Positions 53,996 through 62,500 of a DNA stretch of 64,000 nucleotides are shown here, piece after piece. The DNA comes from Morganella morganii_D (lineage in GTDB: Bacteria > Pseudomonadota > Gammaproteobacteria > Enterobacterales > Enterobacteriaceae), in assembly GCA_044772875.1 (NCBI GenBank), contig CP173058.1, positions 2,480,001 to 2,544,000 on the forward strand, read 5' to 3'. Numbering within the stretch: the first letter of the stretch is position 1; each line of letters opens with the position of its first letter. Both the position numbers and the translations under genes were made by a program. The notes below the pieces were generated by a model that was not told the DNA's origin, did no database searches, and was given only the letters and a program-made list of their open reading frames with translations.

Positions 53996-55174
53996 TCAGC
54001 CGGTGACGACCACTGACGCCGCAGCCTGTTTTGCGGCCGCCACCGCTTCCTGCACCGACGGAGCCAGTGCCAGGGCGACGCCCATACGCCGGTGGCCGTC
54101 AATCGCCGGTTTGGCAAACAGGCGCAGCTGCACCGTACCGGTCAGGGCATTTTCCAGCCCGCTGTAACGGACATCATCACTGTTCAGTGACGGCAGGATC
54201 ACTGCGGAGGCAGCCGGACGGTACTGAATTATCTCTCCGGCCGGTAATCCGAGAAACGCCCGCACGTGCAGGGCAAATTCAGAAATATTCTGTGAAATCA
54301 GTGTCACCAGCCCGGTATCATGGGGACGCGGGGAAACCTCATTAAAGATGATATCCTCACCGCGGACAAACAGCTCAACACCAAACAAACCATACCCGCC
54401 CAGTCCGTTAACGATAGTCGCCGCCACCTGTTGCGCCTGCGCCAGAACCGTATCCGGCATGGTCTGCGGCTGCCAGGATTCACGGTAATCCCCGCGCTCC
54501 TGACGATGACCGACCGGCGCGCAGAAATGCACACCATCTGCCGCACGGACAGTCAGCAGGGTAATTTCATAATCGAAATCAATCATCCGCTCGACAATGA
54601 CCCGCCCTTTTCCGGCACGCCCCGCTTCCTGAGATGCCAGCCAGGCGTCATGCAGTGTACTTTCATCGCGGATAATGCTCTGTCCCTTACCCGATGAGCT
54701 CATTACCGGCTTGATAATACAGGGAAAACCGATCTCTGCGGCTGCACGGATAAAAGATGCTTCATCATCAGCAAAACGGTATTCTGATGTCATCAGTCCC
54801 AGCTCTTCTGCGGCCAGGCGGCGTATCCCCTCACGGTTCATGGTCAGCTTTACCGCATTGGCACAAGGCACGACGTGAAAGCCTTCCTGCTCCAGCCGGT
54901 ACAATGTGTCTGTCGCAATCGCTTCAATTTCCGGCACAATATGATCAGGCTGCTCTTTCCGGATAACCGCTTCCAGTTCCGCGCCGTCCAGCATATTGAT
55001 CACATACCGGCGGTGAGCGATATGCATGGCCGGGGCATTGTCATAACGATCAACAGCGATGACTTCAATGCCGAGCCGCTGACACTCAATCGCCACTTCC
55101 TTACCTAACTCACCTGCGCCCAGCAGCATTACCTTTGTTGCGCCCGGACGTAATGCCGTACCTAATGTTGTCAT
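53996..55174 (-). CDS. purT: Phosphoribosylglycinamide formyltransferase 2 (formate-dependent)
   Basis: An ATP-grasp enzyme using formate and ATP to formylate GAR in purine synthesis. It has 392 residues, the E. coli length. Family segments are V-M-L-L-G-A-G-E-L-G-K-E-V-A-I-E near 16, D-R-Y-D-N-A-P-A-M, P-V-M-S-S-S-G-K-G-Q-S and F-N-E-V-S-P-R-P-H-D-T-G. The start ATG at 55174 (M-T-T-L-G-T-A-L-R-P) is the family start; an in-frame extension to 55243 is unlikely. Single gene. Confidence 0.97.
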   Translation of the reverse strand: MTTLGTALRPGATKVMLLGAGELGKEVAIECQRLGIEVIAVDRYDNAPAMHIAHRRYVINMLDGAELEAVIRKEQPDHIVPEIEAIATDTLYRLEQEGFHVVPCANAVKLTMNREGIRRLAAEELGLMTSEYRFADDEASFIRAAAEIGFPCIIKPVMSSSGKGQSIIRDESTLHDAWLASQEAGRAGKGRVIVERMIDFDYEITLLTVRAADGVHFCAPVGHRQERGDYRESWQPQTMPDTVLAQAQQVAATIVNGLGGYGLFGVELFVRGEDIIFNEVSPRPHDTGLVTLISQNISEFALHVRAFLGLPAGEIIQYRPAASAVILPSLNSDDVRYSGLENALTGTVQLRLFAKPAIDGHRRMGVALALAPSVQEAVAAAKQAAASVVVTG

Positions 55175-55274
55175 CACTGTCACCTGTTCAGAAATACCGG
55201 AAAATTGCGCATCATTATACACGCAATCGTTTGCTCTCGTCACGAAATAAGCAAATTACCGATCATCACAGCAC

Positions 55275-56183
55275 TCAGCGGGGTTTGATACCCAAACCGG
55301 CTTTTGCCGTATTTTTCCGGTAGTGACGGATAAGAGACAGAATGCAGAACAGCAATCCCAGCCAGATTAATGAAAAACTGACACCTTTTACGGCATCAAA
55401 ATGCTCATTAAAGAGGAATACAGCCAGCAGAAACTGAATGGTCGGCTCCAGATACTGCGCCAGACCGATTGTTGTCAGCGTGGTCGAACGCACCGCCGCC
55501 GTAAAGAACAGCAGCGGCAGCAGTGTGACAGGCGCAGTCAGTATAAAACAGAGCCGGGTAAAGGTATCCGCTGTACTGAACGTGCCCGCGCCGCTGTTTT
55601 CCAGCCGGAAATACAGTGCAATTGCCACCGGCAGCAGCCAGAGACTTTCAATCAGCAGTGAAGTCGTCAGATCATAGCGGATAAATTTACGGATAAACCC
55701 GTAAAGGGCAAACGCAGAGCCCATCATCAGCGCCAGTTTCGGCAGACTGCCGTATTGATAAAGCTGATAGCCAACCCCGGCGCAGACAAAAATCAGCGCG
55801 GTTTTTTCTGCCTGTTTAAGACGTTCATGCAGGAAAATGACGCCCAGTAAAATAGAAAACAGCGGCGTAATAAAATACCCCATGCTGGCTTCCAGCACCA
55901 AATCATGAGTCATCGAATAGGTAAAGGTGCACCAGGATATCGCCATCACGCTGGTACTGAGCAGACAAAGCAGCAACGAGCGTTTATCCGCCCATACCGC
56001 TCTTATCCGGGTACGGTTTTTTAGAAAGAAACGGACAAACAATAACAGCGGAATTGACCAGAGAACACGCTGGGATAATAACTCCAGCGGCTGTACGCCG
56101 GGCAGAAGACGGTAAAAAAGCGGTGTGATCCCCCAGAGAAAATAAGAAAAAATCGCCAGCATTGCGCCGGATCGTAAAAACAT
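55275..56183 (-). CDS. rarD: RarD-type EamA/DMT-family permease
   Basis: A 302-residue ten-helix membrane protein of the drug/metabolite transporter superfamily, RarD subgroup: F-S-Y-F-L-W-G-I-T-P-L-F-Y near residue 13, R-V-L-W-S near 42, E-A-S-M-G-Y-F-I-T-P-L and Q-Y-L-E-P-T-I-Q-F-L-L-A in the second half. RarD is linked to chloramphenicol sensitivity in E. coli in name only; its substrate is unknown. Three TTAACGTTAA-like palindromes lie 190-500 bases upstream. Confidence 0.85.
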   Translation of the reverse strand: MFLRSGAMLAIFSYFLWGITPLFYRLLPGVQPLELLSQRVLWSIPLLLFVRFFLKNRTRIRAVWADKRSLLLCLLSTSVMAISWCTFTYSMTHDLVLEASMGYFITPLFSILLGVIFLHERLKQAEKTALIFVCAGVGYQLYQYGSLPKLALMMGSAFALYGFIRKFIRYDLTTSLLIESLWLLPVAIALYFRLENSGAGTFSTADTFTRLCFILTAPVTLLPLLFFTAAVRSTTLTTIGLAQYLEPTIQFLLAVFLFNEHFDAVKGVSFSLIWLGLLFCILSLIRHYRKNTAKAGLGIKPR

Positions 56184-56375
56184 GGTTCAACCAATCCTGT
56201 TTATCATTATGTTATGACTATCATACCCCCCTGCATTAAAAATCCCTTGCGCCTGCTCAATTTATTTCCCGTCGCCGGTTTCCCGCGGAAACCTCATATT
56301 ATGTTCACCGGAATCACGTCACTCACTACGCAGATATAACTATGAAATATCAATTTCACTTGATTTTTCAACTGA

Positions 56376-56385
56376 TAACGTTAAC
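56376..56385. promoter_or_regulatory. LacI-type operator candidate 1
   Basis: Palindrome TAACGTTA with an extra AC on the right, centred between 56379 and 56380. The central AACGTT is the usual core of LacI/GalR-family operators. Confidence 0.6.
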
Positions 56386-56437
56386 ATAATAAGTATCATT
56401 AACAAATCATTTTTGGGTATAATTCCTAATATTTGAT

Positions 56438-56449
56438 GTTAACGTTAAC
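56438..56449. promoter_or_regulatory. LacI-type operator candidate 2
   Basis: Perfect 12-bp palindrome GTTAACGTTAAC, centred 64 bases from candidate 1. Confidence 0.65.
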
Positions 56450-56666
56450 CTTGAGTAGTTATAGCTAGATAGATCCCCTGATTTTTTATACTCTGAAAAT
56501 CGTTGTTATCTATAATGCATTGATGATAAAGATAAATAATCATTTAATGTTCATTTTCATAATGAACAGAGTAACACATCAGATATTTACCTCCGAAGAT
56601 TGAAAAATTTTTCGTGCGGTAGCTTTGTCTCTGAAAAATATCACCATCCATTTCTAATTGAATATT

Positions 56667-56677
56667 TTAACGTTAAC
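56667..56677. promoter_or_regulatory. LacI-type operator candidate 3
   Basis: TTAACGTTAAC, 228 bases from candidate 2. Repeated operators at such distances suit looping by a tetrameric or multi-dimer repressor. Confidence 0.6.
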
Positions 56678-56944
56678 ATCGAAAGATAATTAATAATAAT
56701 CATCACTTTGATACTTTAAAATAAAAAACAATATTAAAACGCAAAATTGAAAGTTTTGTGTTTAGCTCAAACGAAATTAACACTTAATGTTGGACTCAAA
56801 GCGACAGATAAGTCCGTAACTGCAGAAATAACGGTACTCTGATTTTTATCCGGCAGACCGTTGCGGGTTAATAAAAAAAAATTAACCAAACGGGAACGGA
56901 TAACAATCAGGTAAAAGAGAAAGGATCGTGTAAATACCGGCGTG

Positions 56945-57943
56945 TCAGAGAGAATCTCTGCTGAGCATCCGGCAGGGGACATAGGTAAGCCCGGACGGCG
57001 CCCGTTTTTCAATAAGATGCAGTGCCGCAGTTTCACCCAGCAGATGATACGGAGAACGGATAGTCGTCAGCGGGGGATAAAAAAGCTCACCTGTACCGAT
57101 CATATTTTCAAAGCCGAGAATACCGGCCTGTTCCGGAATAGAAATGCCGCGGGTTAATAAAACCTGATACGCAACAAAGGCTATCTGGTCATTACCGCAG
57201 ATAATGCAGTCAAATGACGGGGAGTTACCGTCCGTGTAATGATCTATCAGTGTCACGACTTCCCGGTAATAGATATCCGCTAACCCCATGTTGTGCTGGG
57301 TCAACTGAGTGACCGGCAACCCCGCATTCAGCCACGCATGCTGAACCGCATCACGGCGCAGACCGGATGAAAGGCATTCCGCAGGCGGCCAGAGGCAAAG
57401 CGGGTGGCGGTAACCCCGCTGAATAAGATATTCTGTCGCATCATACTGACCATGGTAGTCATCCGGAATATAAGCCGGTAATGAGGTATCTCCGGGGTCA
57501 AAGCAGTTTGTTAATACCAGGTTTTTGTCGCGAAGTAACTCAGGAATGTCTATCTCACACAGTTCCGCACCGGTAATAATAATACCGTCAGGGCGGCGGG
57601 AAAGAATTTGACGGGCAGCCCGGAGCAGGTTATCTCCGGACGAAATATTAATAACAAAACTGTCCCAGCCGTATTTTCCTGCGCACTGTTCGATAGCCAG
57701 CAGTATTTCGACAGAAAACGGTGCAGAGGCCGTACCAATTGCTAATACACCTATGCATGACAGATTTGTATTTTTACCTCTGATTTTACGGGCTGATAAA
57801 TCCGGCACATAATTCAGAACGTCAATAGCATGCTGAACCTGTTTCAACGTCTCAGGCTTCAACAACTCAGGATTATTTATCGCCCTTGAAACAGTCATCA
57901 GTGAGACTGATGCCAGCCGGGCAACATCTTTCAGTGATGCCAT
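56945..57943 (-). CDS. LacI/GalR-family transcriptional regulator
   Basis: A 332-residue regulator. The N-terminal HTH is S-L-K-D-V-A-R-L-A-S-V-S-L-M-T-V-S-R-A-I-N, with the hinge around L-S-A-R-K-I-R. The ligand domain is of the periplasmic-binding-protein type, with I-I-C-G-N-D-Q-I-A-F and G-I-L-G-F-E-N near the end. It resembles the gluconate repressor group in layout. No sugar operon is adjacent, so its targets are either the palindromes beyond its own 3' end or genes elsewhere. Confidence 0.88.
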   Translation of the reverse strand: MASLKDVARLASVSLMTVSRAINNPELLKPETLKQVQHAIDVLNYVPDLSARKIRGKNTNLSCIGVLAIGTASAPFSVEILLAIEQCAGKYGWDSFVINISSGDNLLRAARQILSRRPDGIIITGAELCEIDIPELLRDKNLVLTNCFDPGDTSLPAYIPDDYHGQYDATEYLIQRGYRHPLCLWPPAECLSSGLRRDAVQHAWLNAGLPVTQLTQHNMGLADIYYREVVTLIDHYTDGNSPSFDCIICGNDQIAFVAYQVLLTRGISIPEQAGILGFENMIGTGELFYPPLTTIRSPYHLLGETAALHLIEKRAPSGLTYVPCRMLSRDSL

Positions 57944-58344
57944 ATTGTTGTCAGTAGAAAATAAGTGTTTGTTCTGTCGTGAGAAAAAGAAAGAAAAATG
58001 TGAACTGATATTTATAACATATTACGCCTGTAACCCCAAGGGTAAATGTAAATGTTTATTTCATAAAAAATTCCGTTAAGCCACGAATCACACAAACCCA
58101 AAACAAATGCAACACACTGTTTTATAAACACAAAACAAAAAAATAACTGCATTGTTATCGCTTTTATTCAAAAAAGCACACCGATTTAGAGATGAGATTT
58201 ACTTATCCATTTAAACATTTTATCGATGTTATCTTATCTACAATACTCAAAATTTGCGTAGATAAACTGAAGTAATTATTTCCTTATTTTTATCCATTAA
58301 TATCGGTTTATTTCTGTGTTCTAATTTCAATTAAGGAGTAGCTT
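57944..58344. other. AT-rich divergent promoter region
   Basis: 400 bases between the LacI-type gene (minus) and the FixJ-like gene (plus), very AT-rich, with no open frame worth reporting. AAGGAG lies 8 bases before the FixJ-like start. Confidence 0.4.
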
Positions 58345-58974
58345 ATGGATGCCGTTATCCATTTAATCAACTGTGCTGATCTGCCAAGCAACAACATCAA
58401 CTTCATGCTTGACGATATGAATTGCGAAGTAAAATCTTATTCATCTGAGCAGGCTTTTCTGAAATATTATGTTAGTACGCCAAAAGAGCATGCCCGTGAA
58501 TGTATTATTCTGGAGGTCGGGGAATCATCTGCTGAAGGATTCTATCTTATTGATGAACTCAAACGCCTGAAAAGTATTATTCCGGTGATTGTCATCACCG
58601 CTTATCCGTCTTTTGAAACCTGCCGTCGTGCATTTAAAGCAGGTATTCTTGAATTCTTCAAGAAACCGATTAATTCAGAACTGTTAGTTAATGCAATTCA
58701 TGACGCGTTTAGCCAGTATGAAAAAAGCCTCAATAAATATCATACCTATCAACGCCTTAAAGATAAATTCAGTAAATTATCTGCCCGTGAAAAAGAAGTT
58801 ATGGATATGATTCTGGAAGGAAATACCAGCAAAGAAGCTGCCCAAAAATTATCACTGTCTCCGCGTACTGTCGAAGTACACCGTTCTAATATGTATACCA
58901 AACTGCGCATTAAATCATTACCGCAACTGGTACAGGAATATGATTTTTATAAAAACTATTCAGATTCAGTCTGA
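58345..58974 (+). CDS. FixJ-like LuxR-type regulator with degenerate receiver domain
   Basis: A 209-residue protein. The C-terminal half (about 145-205) is a good LuxR HTH (L-S-A-R-E-K-E-V-M-D-M-I-L-E-G and S-P-R-T-V-E-V-H-R-S-N-M). The N-terminal half folds like a receiver, with T85 and K106 at the switch positions (V-I-V-I-T-A-Y and F-F-K-K-P). But the phospho-acceptor Asp is Glu57 in C-I-I-L-E-V, and the acidic pair is replaced by N9-C10. So it is probably not controlled by phosphorylation and may be constitutively active or ligand-gated. No kinase gene is nearby. AT-rich composition suggests acquisition. Confidence 0.85.
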   Translation: MDAVIHLINCADLPSNNINFMLDDMNCEVKSYSSEQAFLKYYVSTPKEHARECIILEVGESSAEGFYLIDELKRLKSIIPVIVITAYPSFETCRRAFKAGILEFFKKPINSELLVNAIHDAFSQYEKSLNKYHTYQRLKDKFSKLSAREKEVMDMILEGNTSKEAAQKLSLSPRTVEVHRSNMYTKLRIKSLPQLVQEYDFYKNYSDSV

Positions 58975-59517
58975 GTATTTCCGGTTTTATAAAATAATTT
59001 ATATTCTGCTTTTATAGTTAATAAATATACCGATGATTTACCTTTTTTCACTTACTTATTTAACTGTTTCTGATGCATCACTGTTAATACAGAATACTGT
59101 TATTATCATATTCCGGATTGCAATACTGTTACCACTGGTGACAATTTTTAGTATAGTGATATTCCACCAGGGTCTTACTCTGATATTAACAACTCTTACC
59201 GGTAACCATATACTCCGGAAAACAAAATATAATGCGCAGAAGTTCCTGCAATATAAATTCAAGACTCATTAATATTATTTACCTTTCAATTACTCGCTTT
59301 AATACTTTGTTACAAATGACACACACATCTCCTCAAATGGGTAAAATGACACATATAACTCTTAATGCGAGTAAAAAGATGCCACACACTGCATGAAATT
59401 ACCCTCTCCTTTATACCACTCTTTCCTGAATGTTTTTATGCTGGTGTTATCAGTCAGCAATAACAACACCCCGCTATTAATTTCCTGACATTTTCTGTAT
59501 TCCTGTAATAATACGCT
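58975..59517. other. AT-rich region with no confident gene
   Basis: About 540 bases. A 79-codon plus-strand frame at 59033-59272 would encode a two-helix membrane peptide with a basic end, but there is no ribosome site before its ATG, so it is left uncalled. The rest is AT-rich and lies between convergent genes. Confidence 0.4.
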
Positions 59518-59550
59518 ATAAAAAAAGCATCCGTTACGGGATGCTTTCAA
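59518..59550 (-). terminator. Terminator of the giant coiled-coil gene
   Basis: AAAGCATC / GATGCTTT stem, with a T-run on the minus strand, 20 bases past the stop at 59570. Confidence 0.85.
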
Positions 59551-59569
59551 TATCCATATAATCGCCGGA

Positions 59570-62500
59570 TTATTCTATTTTCAGCACGTTCAGTTTGATA
59601 ATAGACATCGAGTTTGGCGGAATCTGCCCTTCAATACCTGCAACACCATATCCCCCTTCCGGTTTGATATAAACATCAACTGAGCCACCGGCACCGACAA
59701 GAGAAACAAATTTTGCCAGATCACCCGGTAATTCATTAAACGGGATAACAGCCGGCGCATTTACCGGATGCGAAACCGTCACTTTACCGTCGGTTAATTC
59801 TTCATGCATTGCAAATGTGATAATTTTACCCTTCAGGGCTTTATATTTTTGTCCCTGTTTGGTGATGCGGTAATAAACATCCGGGGTCATTTTGGCGTAA
59901 TTCTGCCGCTCCAGCCGGGTAATCAGTTCCTGGTTTTTCCGTTTATTCAGCTCACCGACCTGCTGAAAAGTATAAGCAGCCACTGCTCTGTTTTTTTCTT
60001 CTGCCTTCGCAATTTTCGTATTCAGGCTGGTATTTTCAGTCCGCTGCGCACTGACAGCCGCCTTCTGTTTGTCCATTTCTTTCTGCAATGCGGTGTATTT
60101 CGCCGTGATATCCGCATTTTCTTTCAGCTTCGCAGCCGCTTTGGCGAGCTCTGCATCTTTATCTGCCAGCTGTTTTTTCTGGTTATCAAGCTGCGCATTC
60201 AGCTTAATTAATTCCGCATCAGATTTTGCCAATGCTTCAATCTGCTGTGTTTTCTCTTTTAACGCTTTATCCAGCTGAGCAGCCCGCTGCTGTTCCGCGG
60301 ATAATTTTTTATTCAGTTCGGCATTATCAGCCTGAACAGCACTGCTCTCTTTATCTGAGCCGGACACTTTTGCTGATAACAGTTGTTTATCTGCTGTCAG
60401 CTGTGCAATTTTCTGTTCCAGTGTGGCTTTATCCACGGTCAGTGCGGCCACTTCTTTTTTCAGATTATCACTCTGGCGGGTATTATCCGCCTCACGACTC
60501 TGTAATTGTGCCGTCAGCTTAAGCTTATCCGCCTCACGCTGCTGTAATTCTTTTTCCAGTGTCTGCAACTGAGCGGCTAATTTTGCGTTACCTGTATTTT
60601 GGACGTCCAGTTGTGCAATCTGGTTTTCCAGTGCAGTTTTACCGGCGGCCAGGGTGCTGAGCTCTTTTTTCAGTTTGTCACTCTGTGCTGCCGCTTCTTT
60701 ATTCTGATGTGCCAGCTGATCCGCAAGCTTCTGTTTTTCGGTTTCCGCGTTTTTCAGCTTCTGCTCAGACGCGGTCAGCTCACGGGTGATTTTTTCCAGC
60801 TCGCTGTTTTTACTGCTCAGCAATGCCGTATTTTTCTCTGCCTGAACTTTTTCAGCTGTCAGCTGTGCAATCTGGTTTTCCAGTGCCGTTTTACCGGTGG
60901 CCAGGGTGCTGAGTTCTTTTTCCAGCTTGTCACGCTGTGCTGCTGCTTCTTTACTCTGATGTGCCAGCTGATCCGCAAGCTTCTGTTTTTCGGTTTCCGC
61001 GTTTTTCAGCTTCTGCTCAGACGCGGTCAGCTCACGGGTGACTTTCGCCAGATCGCTGTTTTTACTGCTCAGCAATGCCGTATTTTTCTCTGCCTGAACT
61101 TTTTCAGCTGTCAGCTGTGCAATCTGGTTTTCCAGTGCCGTTTTACCGGTGGCCAGGGCGCTGAGTTCTTTTTTCAGTTTGTCACTCTGTGCTGCCGCTT
61201 CTTTACTCTGATTTGCCAGCTGATCCGCAAGCTTCTGTTTTTCGGTTTCCGCGTTTTTCAGCTTCTGCTCAGACGCGGTCAGCTCACGGGTGATTTTTTC
61301 CAGATCGCTGTTTTTACTGCTCAGCAGCGCCGTATTTTTCTCTGCCTGCACTTTTTCAGCTGTCAGCTGTGCAATCTGGTTTTCCAGTGCGGTTTTACCG
61401 GCGGCCAGGGTGCTGAGTTCTTTTTCCAGCTTGTCACGCTGTGCTGCCGCTTCTTTACTCTGATGTGCCAGCTGAGCCACAAGCTTCTGTTTTTCGGTTT
61501 CCGCGTTTTTCAGCTTCTGCTCAGACGTGGTCAGCTCACGGGTGATTTTTTCCAGATCGCTGTTTTTACTGCTCAGCAGCGCCGTATTTTTCTCTGCCTG
61601 CACTTTTTCAGCTGTCAGCTGTGCAATCTGGTTTTCCAGTGCGGTTTTACCGGCGGCCAGGGTGCTGAGTTCTTTTTCCAGCTTGTCACGCTGTGCTGCT
61701 GCTTCTTTACTCTGATGTGCCAGCTGATCCGCAAGCTTCTGTTTTTCGGCTTCCGCGTTTTTCAGCTTCTGCCCGGTATCAGTCAGGTCACGGGTGACTT
61801 TCGCCAGATCGCTGTTTTTACTGCTCAGCAATGCCGTATTTTTCTCTGCCTGCACTTTTTCAGCTGTCAGCTGCGTTATCTGGTTTTCCAGTGCCGTTTT
61901 ATCAGCGGCCAGGGCGCTGAGTTCTTTTTTCAGTTGTGTACGCTGTTTATCGCTGTCAGCATTACCGGCCGCAATCTGTGCCGCCAGTGCCTGCTTTTCT
62001 GTATCGTGCTGTTTCAGTTGCTGTTCCAGTGTATTAAGCTGCTGAACCACTTTTGCCATATCTGCATTCTTACTGCTCAACTGCGCGATATTTTTTTCAG
62101 CCAATGACAGCTCTTCTGTCAGCCGGGTGATTTGTCCGGTCAGCGCGACTTTATCTGCGGTCAATGCTGTCAGATCTTGTTGCAGCCGCGCGTTCTGTTG
62201 CTGGTTATCAGTCGTTTTTTGCAGTAACTTGAGCGCAATAAGCTGTTTTTCTGCCGTAATGGATTTCAGTTGTTTTTCAAGCGCCGCAACCTGTTCTGCG
62301 GTTTTCTGCATTTCCGCCGTTTTCGCATTCAGCAGCTCTGTATTTTTAGCTGAGGCCGTGCTTTTATCTGCGGTCAGTGCGGTGATCTGTTTTTCCAGAG
62401 CGACTTTTTCTGCTGTCAGCCCATCCAGGGCTTTTTTCAGCTCTGCACTCTGTTTTGTGCTGTTGCTGCCCTGCTCCGCCAATTGTGCAGCCAGTGCCCG

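Larger units (their letters stand above)
56184..56944. other. Gene-free AT-rich region upstream of rarD
   Basis: About 760 bases without a supported gene, flanked by rarD and a LacI-type regulator, both on the minus strand. It contains the three palindromes listed separately. Near 56767-56900 the minus strand reads 30 codons of protein-like sequence ending S-V-N-F-V, in a frame shifted from the LacI gene; this may be the 3' end of a lost gene. Confidence 0.45.

Noticed and set aside
56767..57036. 89-codon minus-strand frame overlapping the LacI gene end
   Set aside because: Most of it lies in another frame of the LacI gene; only the last 30 codons look protein-like, too little to call a gene.
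59033..59272. 79-residue two-helix membrane peptide after the FixJ-like gene
   Set aside because: No Shine-Dalgarno sequence and AT-rich DNA that favours chance hydrophobic frames; kept only as a note.
60599..62107. A 502-codon open frame on the plus strand inside the giant gene
   Set aside because: It is the complement of the repetitive coiled-coil gene; the repeats keep the antisense frame free of stops. Its Cys/Phe-rich repeated composition and lack of a ribosome site argue against a real gene.
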